From Eumeta japonica (lineage: Eukaryota > Arthropoda > Insecta > Lepidoptera > Psychidae), in NCBI GenBank assembly GCA_005406025.1, contig BGZK01000094.1:62001-126000 (forward strand): a DNA stretch of 64,000 nt. Direction: 5' to 3'. The position numbers and the translations under genes were made by a program. Under the pieces are notes generated by a model, which was not told the origin of the DNA, searched no databases, and saw only the letters and a program-made list of their open reading frames with translations. Positions 45,071 to 58,079 of the stretch are shown piece after piece (position 1 is the first letter of the stretch; each line of letters opens with the position of its first letter).

Positions 45071-46800
45071 TTTACTAATTACAAATATCGTTAAATGTTA
45101 TATTTCTTAACCTCTAAATATTTATACTGTTAGATTTCACTCAAAATTTTCTTCTCTCTCTCTACATATTAAAATATTAAATCAAATATTGATTACTTTT
45201 TAATATAAGCCGCACAAAATTTTCGTTCTTCTCAAGTAAAGTGCTTAGATGAATAATTGAGAAAAATAGTGATAAAAATTTTTAAAATGCAAATACCTGA
45301 TATACGTGTTTAAATAATAAATTTTGATAATAAATAGTGAATAACTGTATTTATATTTTACAAAGTTTGCCTATAAAAGAACTCGTAGTATATTAAATAG
45401 TCATCTCAGAATGAATAGCAAACCATGAAGGTGACACATCGTGGTAGTAGCAAAGTTATAATACCCATTAACATTTTTCACAGCAAATATTAACTGATAT
45501 AAAAATCCTATTTGCACCGTGGTCAGACAGAGCAAACTGCCACGGCCATAATGGTTTTCAATTTATAATTAAACATGTGATTATGAAAATATACGACGTA
45601 AACAGTTATCCTTATTTCAGCAAATAAAATAAAAATTTACCTTTTTATTTTCAATGCAAGATAAGGAATTCAAAAAAAATGACGTGTTTTTTAAGTGGGG
45701 GAGAGGAGATATTTTATGAATTCGATTCCGAGTATAAATGTAAATATACACTTTATATGAACAAGGATCATCATAAAATCTACATCGAACAGCGCCGTCG
45801 CAACAATGTTGTTAATCTGCGTCGATAACAAACACGGTTTATGAACGCGTACAGATGGATTTGTCGGAGCCAGCATAGCTTCGTCAATTTAAACAAAATG
45901 TATACCTAATTTGTATTTATCCGCCTGCATATATAAGTGCTTAAATTGTTCAAGATCGAAATGGATAATTTTTAGATGCATTCAAATTTAACAAAGAGGA
46001 ATATTCAAATGAATTCTAAATGAATGACCCCAAATGTACAATAGAGAGGTTTTTTAAACAACGTTATCTCCTAGGATTATAATATTGGAATAATGCAATA
46101 GAATCATGTTTAATCACAACTTATAATACAACTTTACCATTGTCTCGGGTTCTCTTACAACAGTTATAATGTTAATGTTTAAAATAAGATACTTAGAAAA
46201 AAATTCTCGGTGTAAATAAAATTATGGGACTAATTAAACCAAAGACTCGGCTTATACAATTATTTTTTTATGTGACACTATTACGGACTGAAAAGTTTAT
46301 TTGTGTTAATTACGTAACGCACTTCAATCTATAGCTACATAGACAAAGTCGCGAGAATGAAATACCGTTCGTTAATTTTGAATTTCCATTAACGATATGT
46401 CTATCCTCTATGTGATTATGTTGTACTTTCCATTAAAATGTAGATACCGCGTGTTTTATTTATGAATTAATTTATTAATCAATTAAATAAATATTTAATG
46501 ACATAATATAACACCATATTTATAAAATTTTCTTAAGTTTTTTTAATAGTGTTATTTGTTCAGAACAAACAACGTATCAATAATCGTAAGTATTTCAAAA
46601 TTCTATGAAATGGAGCTAAATAAAGCAATATTTTGATTTTTTTTATCTTGTTTTTTAGGGATAATACATGTATAGATAAACTTGAAAAAAGTCTATATCA
46701 AAGTATAAACTGCAATCAAAATTGTAAGGCCTTTTCCGAGATAGTCATATATAAATTTGTATATACATATATTACATATGTAAATTGCTCACTTAAACTA
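45071..46800. other. AT-rich intergenic sequence
   Basis: No gene recognised. A small GC-balanced patch at 45760-45880, with a 61-codon minus frame, has no family features. Confidence 0.35.
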
Positions 46801-46925
46801 ATAGGGCTCATACAGAACCCCGGCGTGATGCACAAACGGCTGCACATTTGTCGGCTGACAGCGTATGTGCATCACATGACTGGCGACTGCATTCCAGTGC
46901 ATAGATCTACAATCATTCAGTGTGA
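46800..46925. other. GC-rich patch with pre-miRNA-like hairpin
   Basis: In a 120-base GC-balanced island, 46825-46842 pairs with 46859-46875. The stem is ten perfect pairs (gtgatgcaca/tgtgcatcac), one A-A mismatch, three pairs, a one-base bulge and three more pairs. A 16-base loop follows. Imperfect stem plus open loop resembles a short pre-miRNA, though about 51 bases is small for one. It is not the known mir-iab-4/8. Strand cannot be decided. Confidence 0.4.
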
Positions 46926-47377
46926 ATATAATTTAGGTCCCTGTATATCTTTAAGGTGAATAAATAAATGATGACATAAATTAAAATTTGTATCTTACTT
47001 AAACCTGTAACTTTAAATACAAATTTTATTATATGCGCCATGGTTTTAAATGGATGTGCTATATAAAACTCTAGACGAAATTTTTTAATACTTTATGCGT
47101 ATACATATAATGATTATTAATGATTCATAGCATTCATATAGGATATACAAAACCATAATCTATCACGGAGTTTAATTATATACAACAAGTTTTCATCGAT
47201 AATTGCATAACCTTATAACAAAGGCAGATATGCATTTAAACACGGTGCTACCGACTTGTATACTAACTAAACACATATCTGTATTCGTCCTACATTTGCC
47301 ATGAAATAAATAAACAAGTTCTTAGTAAAATTTTTCTTGTATACTTTATTAAGTATACAATAATTTGGTATGATAAG

Positions 47378-47409
47378 GTATGTGGTATACCTATTGGTAT
47401 ACCACATAC
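47378..47409. repeat. Perfect 14-bp inverted repeat, 4-base loop
   Basis: The left arm 47378-47391 (gtatgtggtatacc) pairs perfectly with 47396-47409 around tatt. The arm contains GTATAC, itself palindromic. It is likely a cruciform-prone palindrome or transposon remnant. Confidence 0.85.
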
Positions 47410-48249
47410 AATATATCAATTCAATATTAAAAACCCATAAATAAATGGTATAATATAAGTCAATTGTTCTGCGGATGGAATGTAGAGTCAATTGATATGA
47501 TTATGAATTATTGCTTTGTGTTTATTGACCTATATATCGAAATAAATACCTATCGTTTCGTAAATGTACCTAAGAACCTATTCACTTAATACGTTTAGAT
47601 CATTGTCTCATGCATTTTTCCTAATAAATTCTGTTTTATTAGGGAACTTTTGGAATACCTTTCCATCAAATGTTGAATATTTTCTAATTTCTATAATTTT
47701 TTACGTATATTAAAGCAATTTATAATTGAGAATTTTCAAGGATATTCTAATATGTTAATTTCCGTTTTCCTTTATTGATAAGAACCGTTAACTGCTGTTT
47801 TTCATTATTCGTTGTTACTCCTATTTACCGCATTTACTCGAGTATCTTCCACTGAACTAATGAGCTCCCATTGAAATGAGCACAACATGCGACAATCTCC
47901 CGGTTAATTATATGTCCAATTAAGTATATAAGTTATATATCCAATTACTTATTTTTTTATTTAGATGTAGATTTTTGTAGAATTTAGTATACATAATTTA
48001 TATTAAATCTGCATTAGAAAGATATGTCTAAAATAAGGACTGGCTATGGCACAATATATAGCCAGTTTCTTACTTAGGATACATGATATTAACAGGATTT
48101 TACGTAATATTTACAAGGTTGCACAGAAACTATTTAGAAAACCATTTTTCTAAATAAAACTTACCAAATTTTTAAAGAGTTCAGTGTTATTGAATCCTTG
48201 AATTTGAATTTTTTCATTGAATAGGTTTCAATAGTGATTGTGTATATAT

Positions 48250-48500
48250 AGGATGCAAATATTGTATACCTGACACGCGAGGACGCATGCGCGGCACGTA
48301 TCCGCTCGTAAAACAGTTAGTACCCCCACTCTCCCCGTCTGCATCACTCTTTGTTTTTGGCAACTTCTCCTTGGAGGGAAGTTCAACAAAGGCAACGAAA
48401 CGACTTTAAGGTCTTAAGCCCCCTTAACGGCTGTCTTACGCGCTGCAGGAAATTTCGTCTTCGCCTTAACTCCGTCTGAAAAGTTTAAAGCTGAAGTTTC
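48250..48500. promoter_or_regulatory. GC-balanced island
   Basis: A distinct composition island with 'gacacgcgaggacgcatgcgcgg' type CpG-rich sequence, then CT-rich 'cccccactctccccgtctg'. No coding signal. It is a candidate regulatory element or transcript start. Confidence 0.28.
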
Positions 48501-49329
48501 GTAACACTCTAGCGTATAATTGAAAAGAAAAAACGTAAAATCACAGCCTTTTTGAGGTTACAAAATGCTAAACGTAGCGTAAATTTTAAAATTGTGAAAA
48601 TTGTATGTACTTACTATCTATTAAATTCCTAAATTATTTTAAATTTTATGTCGTTTTCTTTTGTGTTAATATAGCAAAAAAGTATAAATTGTATAAAAAA
48701 TATACACATTTTCTTCTCTTTTGTAGTTCAAATAATGATACTACTTATTTGTATTGAAATTAAATATCGAACATATATTTTTTATTACAAAAGTTCTACT
48801 TCAAAGCATCTAGATACTTAAACTGAGTTGAGATTCAGAAAAGATATTAGAAATCTTATTTATTTTCGTTCAGTACTCTTGAATCTTAACCTAGAAATTC
48901 AAAAAATATTGAAAAAAAATCAAAATTTATGGATTTATGTATCTAGAGATGTTTTTATTTCTACAGGTAGTTTATAAGGTATTAAAAAGTCGATTTGCAA
49001 ACAAAAAAAAATGTTTATAGAAATAAAATTTTCAAAGTATTATATTATTATCTCTCACATCAGACAGTATTTTAAAATCACAAATCACTCAATTACTATT
49101 GACCTCATTTGTACAATCACATTTGCTTTGAATATAGTCTGGATTTTCGTTCATGATGGTAGGTATAGCTGAAGAAAAAAAGGATAAATAATTAATAAAC
49201 ACTCGAAGAAATTAAACAAAAAATATGCAGGCATATAAGTAAGTACAAAGAATGTACATGTGAACAATATAGGTACCTACAAAGTTCCAAAATTTCATCT
49301 TGTAAAACGAGCTCACGTTTTACAAAACA

Positions 49330-49620
49330 GGAAAAAGTAGATCCTTTGTTATTCAACGGACGTTCGGCTCGGGTCCTCGGGCGGGAGTTAGCCTCGCCGT
49401 ATCTCTATACAAGAACATATACACCGGGCATAGGTACACGAAGTGGAACTCGGGAGTGTGTACAGGTACGGGGCCGATAGCGGCGTACGTGAGTGGAATT
49501 TTAACCGGAATCCCGCTGACGACTTCATCCGCCGCCACGATCTGATAGGAGGTGTGAATTTACTACGGAGCGGCGGACTAGGCGCGCGCATTGCTTTTGT
49601 GAGTTTTCGTTGAAAAAAAG
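49330..49620. promoter_or_regulatory. GC-rich island
   Basis: CpG-rich (notably 49360-49400 and 49465-49595), flanked by AT-rich DNA. Two overlapping minus-strand frames are composition-driven with no domain. It contains 'acgtgagtgg', a possible plus-strand donor at about 49489. A candidate promoter or Polycomb-type element of the Hox intergenic region. Confidence 0.3.
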
Positions 49621-50599
49621 CTTTCTGATTTTGTATTCATTAACTTGAACGTTTGATTTTCTTGACGGCGTGTAATAAGCGTGCATTTTAGTACGTATAA
49701 TATGCGTGTTTTAAATGTCTATAAAAAGCGTTTTTAAATGGAATAATTTGATTGTGTTTTTAGGTAGTTCTAAATTTATCGTCATATCTACGTATTATTG
49801 CAATCTGAAATGATAATTATACAGTGTTTTATGATTACCTACTAGCACAAGAGCTATGTTACAGCTAAAAATCGAATTCAGTACTGTCGCATGCCAGGAT
49901 ATTTTTTGTTTTCTTTACCACGGAAACCATTATCGCCAAAATATCTATATGAAAAACAAAATTAATAATTTAGCTTTTACTTAAAAGTATATGTAAAATG
50001 ACTCAACAAGTTTTAAATGACTTTTCGAATCGTTTTAAACTATTTCACGATCATGTGTATGTTTTACTAAATTTTTCACTACTTACAATCACAAACACGG
50101 ATCTAAATAATATTAGAATGCAAATAAAATATTACATAGTTATAACATATATTAACAGAAGCCAGTTTTAAGGAGCAGCTGTGAGACATCTATCTGCTGT
50201 ATCACAGTGGGTACAACAAACTTGCAATGCGCTCATGATTATTTCTGGAAGTATTTTGTATTATAGTTGCAATTTATTTATGCACCAAAATGATCGGAAT
50301 GAATTAAAATACATAAAGCTGATACGATAATTTAATTAGAATATCAGAGACGGTTTTCACATATAAATAATAAAGATATTTTAACCATAAAAATAAGAGC
50401 AAAGCTATAGGGAATTAGGTATACTTTAACCTTAAAATTGAAGTAAAATGTTGTTAAGTTATTATTATGTAATTAAAGTAAAAAAAATCGTAGATTAAAA
50501 CAGATTCATCAACTAAATTTAATTCTTGTCCTTAAGGAGAAAAATTAGATTTATTCAAATGTTTATATAGGTATGTAGATACAATATATATTTATTATC

Positions 50600-51134
50600 G
50601 TTTTTTCTTTAGGCACGCCATGAGACGTCCAACTGTGGTGGTCGATTAAGGCTCCCTCGACACCCAATTGTCGGTCATTAGTGAGTAATCCGTCTCATAT
50701 TCAATCAATACCCAAAAGTTTACCCACACACCTCCGCCCGCCGCCCAGCCCCTCGGCGTGCGACATTTAATGACACCCGTGCACTCACGGCCGCAAGCGA
50801 CAATGACCCTTAACACTGTCGCGAAAAGGCGAAAGTCCCCTAAACGGCGCAGCCGCGTTATATAGCACCGAGGATCTATAAAAGTTACGTCTGTAATCTA
50901 ACATAAAACTCGGGCCGTTTAGATGCGAACGCGGCCACGGACGACACATCTCTGTACGCTCCGTAATTTTACCGAATTTTCTTGGTGATTTCGTGTTGAA
51001 AACCATGGTTTTTCTACGGAAAAGGCTTGTGATTGTAGTTAGTGGTGTCGAGTGGCGCGCGCCGCCTCTGCCGTTCGCGCCGCGCAGTGCTTTGTGCTCT
51101 TTGACGTTTGCAGCCTTCGAAATACTTCGTAAGT
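50600..51134 (+). promoter_or_regulatory. GC-rich island with TATA motif and consensus splice donor
   Basis: This is the longest GC-rich island in the intergenic part. It has TATAAAAG at 50877-50884 and a consensus donor GTAAGT at 51129-51134, after which the sequence becomes AT-rich at once. TATA to donor is about 250 bases, a sensible first exon for a spliced transcript on the + strand (for example a non-coding RNA or a distant 5' exon of the next Hox gene). No coding frame is evident in it. This is inferred from motif order and the composition break. Confidence 0.4.
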
Positions 51135-54100
51135 ACGAAATTCTTACTTTTTCTGTTATTAATTAATGAAAAAATCTCTCAAATAAATGTCAAAACATGG
51201 AATAAATAAGATATAGTCGAAAATTTATAATTATCTTTAAGTTAATGGTGTCAGGATAAGTTAGATTGCAAAGTACCTAATTATCAAAGAAAACTTGTTG
51301 ACAAACAAATTAGTCACGTGTCCATTACATCAGCAAGCATTTTTCCTTGGTGGTTTTCAATTGAAAATTATTTAATTATCTAACATTTATTATTTTCTTG
51401 ACTTGAATCGGTGTTAATAGTTTTATTAATGAACACGTCACTATTCTTAACGTCATAAAGAACGAAAGATGTTTGGAAGGTCATCGGAAATTTTACAACT
51501 TATACGTAATTATTATGCAGATATACTTGTCTGGTTAATACCTAATAGAACAGCTAATATAATTTTATTAGAAATGCTAATGTAGATACTCTATAATAAA
51601 GAAATAAAGCTAGCGAATGAGAAGTACAAGGATTTTTGTTTTTACATACATAACATCAAGCCTTCGTTTTTATCATATGCACATATATATTTTTTCTCAC
51701 TAGTAATTTATTCTGATGCTTGACCAATAACTAAGTAGTACTTTTTACTTTGTTCGGTACATTAAAACTTTAAGTATTTTTTAATTAGATACAGTTTTAA
51801 ATATGTTTATAAAATTACTAGTTTATATTAAACTAGTGGCGCCATCTGTTAATGTCGTGTTTAACTAGTGACGAACACCAGTTTATCTATCTTATTTTTC
51901 AATACCAATAATAGGTAATGTTTAGAATAAAGTAAAATAATATTTCAATGAAGTTCTGCAAATATAAGCATAGCGACGTGTAATAAATATTTATCTAATG
52001 TTGAAATGATGCCAACTTACTAATTTTTTTTTAATTAGCTATTTATTACAATAGAAACAACTTGATACAGACAATACCGTCTAACCAATAAGAACTATCA
52101 TATTTATAATCTATATTTTTTCTTTCCCTTCCTTTTTAAAATCCTTTTTAACAATTAACAGGAATTCTATATCAATCATTGAGTTATTTTATCAAAAACA
52201 TAAATGCTCTTTCTCTCTTGTGCTCTCAAAAGAAACCGATCTGTCTTCGTCATACATCTAGTTTGATAGAAAAACGTCTTGTATCGCACTAATATTTTTT
52301 AAAACCATCTTTATTTTTATTGAAGTAAGATGCATTTTTCAATACACAAGTAGTCAGATTCTTGAACTACTAAAATGTACCCTACAAAATCAGACGCTAT
52401 CGGATATCTAACTATCTCGCTCGCACTATTATATTTGTCTCTTTTTGATATAGGTAAGATTACGTATAGGTATCTCATTCATCAGGAGATAAGATGATTA
52501 TTTGTAATGAGCTCCAGATGAGATGTGCTCCTTATACCACCATTACAAAATAGGCGGAGCTTCGATTGCATAAAGTCCTTATCTTCTTATCAGATATATT
52601 CCATAGTAAAAATTATATTATAGAACTAATGTATCACTAATTAAGTTATAAAACAGCAACTGCCCCTTGAAAATGTTTTGATTACACCTGTGTCTACTTT
52701 ACGTGAATCTTGTGATTAAAATAATTGCTATCTACAAGCAAATATTTATTAAAACAAAATTAAGTAGAAACTTCTTATATACATCCTTAAAAATAAAAAT
52801 ATCAAATTACTGAATTATCATACAAATCTAATTTGAATAATAATGTAGTGAGCTAAACTACAATTTTTTCACTTAATAAAATAATTAAAATTATGATATC
52901 GATCTTAATGGTTGAGAGAATACCTACTATACATATTTAATAATTTTGGAAATTATTAAATATAGCACATAATGTTTTGCAACAAAGTTGTTTTTTACAA
53001 TTTTATATTGCACGATTTCTTTATACTTAAAGACGTTTATAAAAAAAATTCAGGCTTAACAAATTGCTCAGAACAGACAGACCACATCAATTAAATATCA
53101 GCCGGTTAACATTTACGAAATTGTTTTCCTGTTAAAGTAGATAAATTAATTATGAACTAATACTTTTAAAAAAATGTTAGTACCTATATTAACGAGCTTA
53201 CAAAATTTCGATAATCACATGTATTTATCCAAATATCTACTATTTGCGTAAAGTTTTTTTTAGAAATTGAAAGTTGACCAACTGTGAAATGTACCCTACT
53301 CATCAGAAATGCAACTATCATAATTGGTTACACCGAGAGTAGGTATTGGTGAGTATTGTTTTTTTATTTTTTTTTCCTACTTTTAAACTTTAGAAATAAA
53401 ACTTTTTTTACAAATTGAGATAAGAGACCTACCCGACAAAATACGACCAATTTTTTACAGTAAGGTTGTGACTTTTTTATATCAAGTTCAGCAAAGCCGT
53501 GAGCAAAAGCTATTTGTTTATAAGTTATAGTTCATGCTTAATTATAATGTATAAAGAAGCTATAATATTATAGAGTTGCATGAAAATCGGTATGGTAACT
53601 TTTTATGAAAGCGTACAGTCATCCATCTATACATCCCGATAAGCTTTCGCCTTATTAGTATTAGTGGGATGTTGTATAGTGATCATTATATTACAGTAGA
53701 TCTTTAAAGACATTTAGATACTCGTTCGTCCAAAATAGGATATCTTATTAAAAATTTGACTTAAAGACAATAAAAAAAATTGAATAAATTAGCTAAGTAA
53801 TTTAGTAATTCATTAATTTATTTAAAGAGAAGTTTTCAGAATCTTAATCCTTGGAAAAAATAGGACTCTAAGAACTTTGCTGTAGTATTCTTCTAATTAT
53901 TGAACAATTACCTATGTCTATAAAAATATTTTACCAAGAAATTTTGAAATTACAAACTCAAAGCTTTAAAATGCTCTATTAATCTCCATACAATCATTTT
54001 TACAAAGATATAATGTTACAAAAATTATCAAAATTTCTATTCCCATTCCTATTCAAAGTAGAGTTGAGACAATATTTTTGTATGACTCCTATAATAAAAA

Positions 54101-54520
54101 TGCTCCAATAACTATTGAAAAATAGAAAAATAAGGTAAATATGCTCACACTTAACAATAACAGTAAACGACCACGTTCTTTGGTCAAGTATTAACCTGCC
54201 AAACAAATTTTATTCAAAAGAGGAATAAAAACATGAACATTCCCCCTTAATTTTTTTACACCTTATGTAGAAATCTTATAGTTAAAATAAGCGTTTTAGG
54301 GGTGATTTGACATATAGTTGTGTTAAGAATAACGGTAACAAACATAAACGATTCTTTCGATGACGATCAAGACTTGGAAGTTATAGTACTTTATCATAAT
54401 ATAACAAGTATGTTAATATGTATTTATATTACAAAATTTTCAAATTGATAAAACCAATGTGAATGCTATCTCATAAGATTTAAGCGATACAGTTTTGTAA
54501 GTTTTCGACAGAGAGCATCG
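51135..54520. other. AT-rich intergenic sequence
   Basis: No coding or RNA gene recognised. A GC-balanced bit at 52375-52500 ('tatctcgctcgcac') resembles scattered lepidopteran repeats but is too short to name. Confidence 0.35.
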
Positions 54521-54522
54521 TG

Positions 54523-54597
54523 ATAATTTTTTTAAAAATTCTTTTTGATATACCTAGAATATCTAGGTATATCAAAAAGAATTTTTAAAAAAATTAT
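54523..54597. repeat. Perfect 35-bp inverted repeat (75-base hairpin)
   Basis: 54523-54557 and 54563-54597 are perfect reverse complements around the 5-base loop aatat. The stem passes through ttctttttgatatacctag at the loop end and an AT-rich base. Pairing stops cleanly at both outer ends. A stem with no mismatch in neutral AT-rich DNA implies recent origin or active maintenance. Options: palindromic MITE, siRNA/miRNA-like precursor, or snap-back duplication. Confidence 0.95.
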
Positions 54598-54599
54598 AC

Positions 54600-55250
54600 A
54601 ATCGCAATTTTGCCATGAATATGAAGAAATTATTTGCTTACCTATATCTAGGTACATATTTACTTTTAATGCGCGATATATATTCCTGTAACTAATAGAG
54701 GTAATTATACCACAAATAAAAATAAATAAATCTATATAACTTGAATAGTCTTAAAATGTTTACGTTGTTTGTTTTTAAGCAATAGCATAAAATATAAACA
54801 TATAAAAAATGCTGTTATAGTAAAACTTTTAATACTATAGTAAAGTTATAGGATGGTGTGGTTTTACTTATGAAGTGACTACCATTTTACCTCAAAAGGT
54901 AGAAAGAGAAGAAAAGATCTGATTTTATAAGTGTTACAATACAAGTATATAGTTATATTAAATTTTTCATAAGTGAATACATTTTTATTCCAATCCATTC
55001 TCAGTAGTTTTAGTATTCGATGGTAACAAAAATATATCATCAGATCGTATTTTCACTTTTATAATATTAATATCAAATGATAGATAATTTACATTAACGG
55101 TATTGGAGTTTAGACATATGTGAAGGTAAGTATTATTAAATATGCGCATTACAGTAATTATTGCATTTACGTGAATGAACCGTGCACTCATTGCACAAGA
55201 ATGAAATGGATGCGGGTGAAACTATCGGGGCGCATAACTGATGTGATAAT
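54600..55250. other. AT-rich intergenic sequence
   Basis: Nothing recognised. Confidence 0.35.
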
Positions 55251-55254
55251 ATAA

Positions 55255-55385
55255 AATAGAAATCAAGATTGCAATCAAAATCGAGGGCGGAACTGGGACT
55301 GAAGACAACAACAAAATCAGAATCGGAAACAAACGCTGGAACCAGAACTGAAGTCGAGAACATGGCCGGAATCTCGTTCATGATT
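55255..55385 (+). repeat. Degenerate GAATC/GGAAC purine-rich array
   Basis: A purine-rich run with irregular repeats of 'gaa(t/c)c..aa(a)tcgag' type, e.g. 'caatcaaaatcgaggg', 'aaaatcagaatcgg' and 'ggaaccagaactgaagtc'. The same style occurs at 40.9 kb (inverted) and at 63.5-64.0 kb. Confidence 0.5.
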
Positions 55386-55389
55386 TAAA

Positions 55390-58070
55390 AGATCGATCTG
55401 TATAAAAGATAAATGAATTCATTATATGTGTATGCAAAGAGAGACGTGGCTAGCGAGTCGTATGTTTAGAATTTATGTGACTTACTTGCGAATGTGGAGA
55501 CCCACAAAATTTTTATAACGTACTTAATTACAAACATAATATATATATGAAATGTAGATAAAAGAAATTAAAGCGAATTCGACAAATGAAAAGGAAAACA
55601 AACTTCGGCTATGAGATTGAAAAACAAGTGTCTGAAATTTTTTGAAATTCTTAGTCTTGTGCGTATTCGGGGTCCTCATACCGTAATGGAAAGAAATGCA
55701 TATTGAAAATATTTTCAGACTTCATATTTACTGTGAATTTGATACCATAAAGTATTTTTACCCTTGTTAATTTCCTTTTTTCGCCAAAATATAGATTTAT
55801 TAAACAACACTCCTCAAAAACACTGTATTATATTTTTAACTTATAATTAATAATACTTCACAGCATTCGTATGGAAATACTTCACTAAATATTTACGATA
55901 CAGCATTAGAAAAATGTACCCTCATCTATTAATCGAATCAAATAAAGTTTTACAAGCAGGTAACAATACTATTATAAACTTATAAGAACAATGTCTACCA
56001 CCATAGTTCTGCTGCTACTAAAGTTAATTTATTAATTAATAACATTTTTTTTGCTTCTTATTGTAATTGGATATCGCAAGTACAAAACTTTCGAATATGA
56101 TGTTTTACACCTTGTTATAATACAATAGGCAGCGATCTTTATGACTGTCTGACGGCTACCTGTAGCCAGGTGTAAACGGGTAGATAAACCGAACTTACCT
56201 CATCTGTGAATTAAAAAAATATTAACACGCATGTAAAGTTTGCAAAATTCTAAATATATTTATAACTGGCAGTTACCGTGAAATTATTTGCATCCTACAT
56301 AAAAAAAATGAAGTTATTAATGTTACTAACAGCACGACTACGGTGGCAGACATTGCTGTCATAAATTTGTAATATCTGTTATCTGCCTTTAAAACATTAT
56401 TTGATTCAATTAACAGATGAGATTTGATTCACAAATAGATTCAATTAACGACATATTTCTAATACCGAATCTTAGACTTAAAGTAATTAAGCTTGGCTAT
56501 AAAAACTCGTATTCATAGATTGACGTATTATAGTTTTCGCCTAAAATTTTTTGCCAGTGTTAAGTTAGTGTTATAATTTTATAGTATTTAAAATATCATG
56601 CCAGCTCTCTGCCTACCATATTGTACCTATATGATACTATGTGCGAATTATTGGAACAAACATAATTTCATATCAGGAATATTTTTATTACGTGTGTAAC
56701 TAGGCGGGCGCTCTACTAAGTGTTTGGAGGATAAGCTGAACAGCTGACCAGAATCTAAAAATTTTATTGTTAAATATTTATTGTAAAACCTCAAAATTAA
56801 TATCAGTGTTTACTAAACCGTTTAAACCCTACACGGATATTGACAATTAAATTATAATTCCTGTGCGAAATATATTACATTGATGCTGCCGTAATTCATT
56901 TTGATTAAAATCAAAAAGAGTTTTTCATTTATAACTCGATTCAATCGATAGATCTATAAAAGAAAGATTTTTTTAAGAAAAAACGAATAAGGTACGAAAT
57001 TTCGTTCAGATAAATGACTTGTGAAACCTGCTTTTCTTGTTATAATCAATGGCACATATCTATAGTGATTGTAGGTTCTTCGTTTTTCACCTTTTCAAGA
57101 TTGAGTGACTGATGTTTTAATATGCAAGCGCCAAGCAGAGAGCACGTAACGTTTTATTACTAAGAAAGAATTATTTTGTGGCGTTTTTGTAAAAAACAAC
57201 CTACATTGTCTAATGCCAGCTTCCATCACGTCATAAAAAAGTGTATGCAAAAATATAAATGGGAAGTATACCCCGATCAAGAATAATCAAATCACGTACC
57301 TACTTTAATTTTTATGTACAAAAGTGATCATCTTGGTCAGCTCTGTCTGTTCTCTACGAGTGAATAATAAACACTTCACAGTGACTGTATAAGTTCGAGT
57401 ATTAATAGTAGTCAACTAGAATTTAACGTATGTAAATTTTGCTTGATAATTTTTATATCCTTTCTCGATTCTTGTTGTCGGATGGTGTCCATTACATTAT
57501 GATTGTATATTGAGTATTTTTTATAAACTTAGGAGACAGTGGGATATTTTTAAAGCTAAGTTCAATGATTTGTGACTACAACAAAGCATCATATGCCCGG
57601 AATCTCATGTCTCTTGAATACAAATAAATGTTGTCCATTGTTTAATTTTAGTGTGGTATTTATATGCTATTTATTTTTGTTTTTGGATCGCTTTAAAAAA
57701 TACGATGTAACCAGGTTATATAGCTTTTAAAAATGAAATACACAAAGATTTATTTGCATTGCGTTTTACATTATCAAACTTTATAATGCACCTAATAAAA
57801 AAGTATTTGCCTTTACAAAGGTAACGTATGTATGTATATATAATTTGGAAATACATAGATACAATTTTATTCACGAAAGTTCATTGTACACTTTTCAGAC
57901 TTCTGTGATTGTGATCTATTCAAATAAGGCGTTAAAATACATGATTTAAGAAAGTAGTTTTAACTCTTAATCACGCAGTTCATGAATATGACTATTTAGT
58001 TTTTTATTTATTTGCAAAACAGAGATTTTGCAATTAATTCATAAAATAAAAAAATATATACAAAGAAATG
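55390..58070. other. AT-rich intergenic sequence
   Basis: No gene recognised. A small foldback lies at 56104-56176: tttacacct/aggtgtaaa, with inner ggctac/gtagcc at 56154-56167. Confidence 0.35.
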
Positions 58071-58079
58071 GTATGCCAA

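Noticed and set aside
45691..45876. 61-codon minus frame as a transposon protein
   Set aside because: Some GC-balanced sequence, but no motif of any transposase, RT or integrase could be read.
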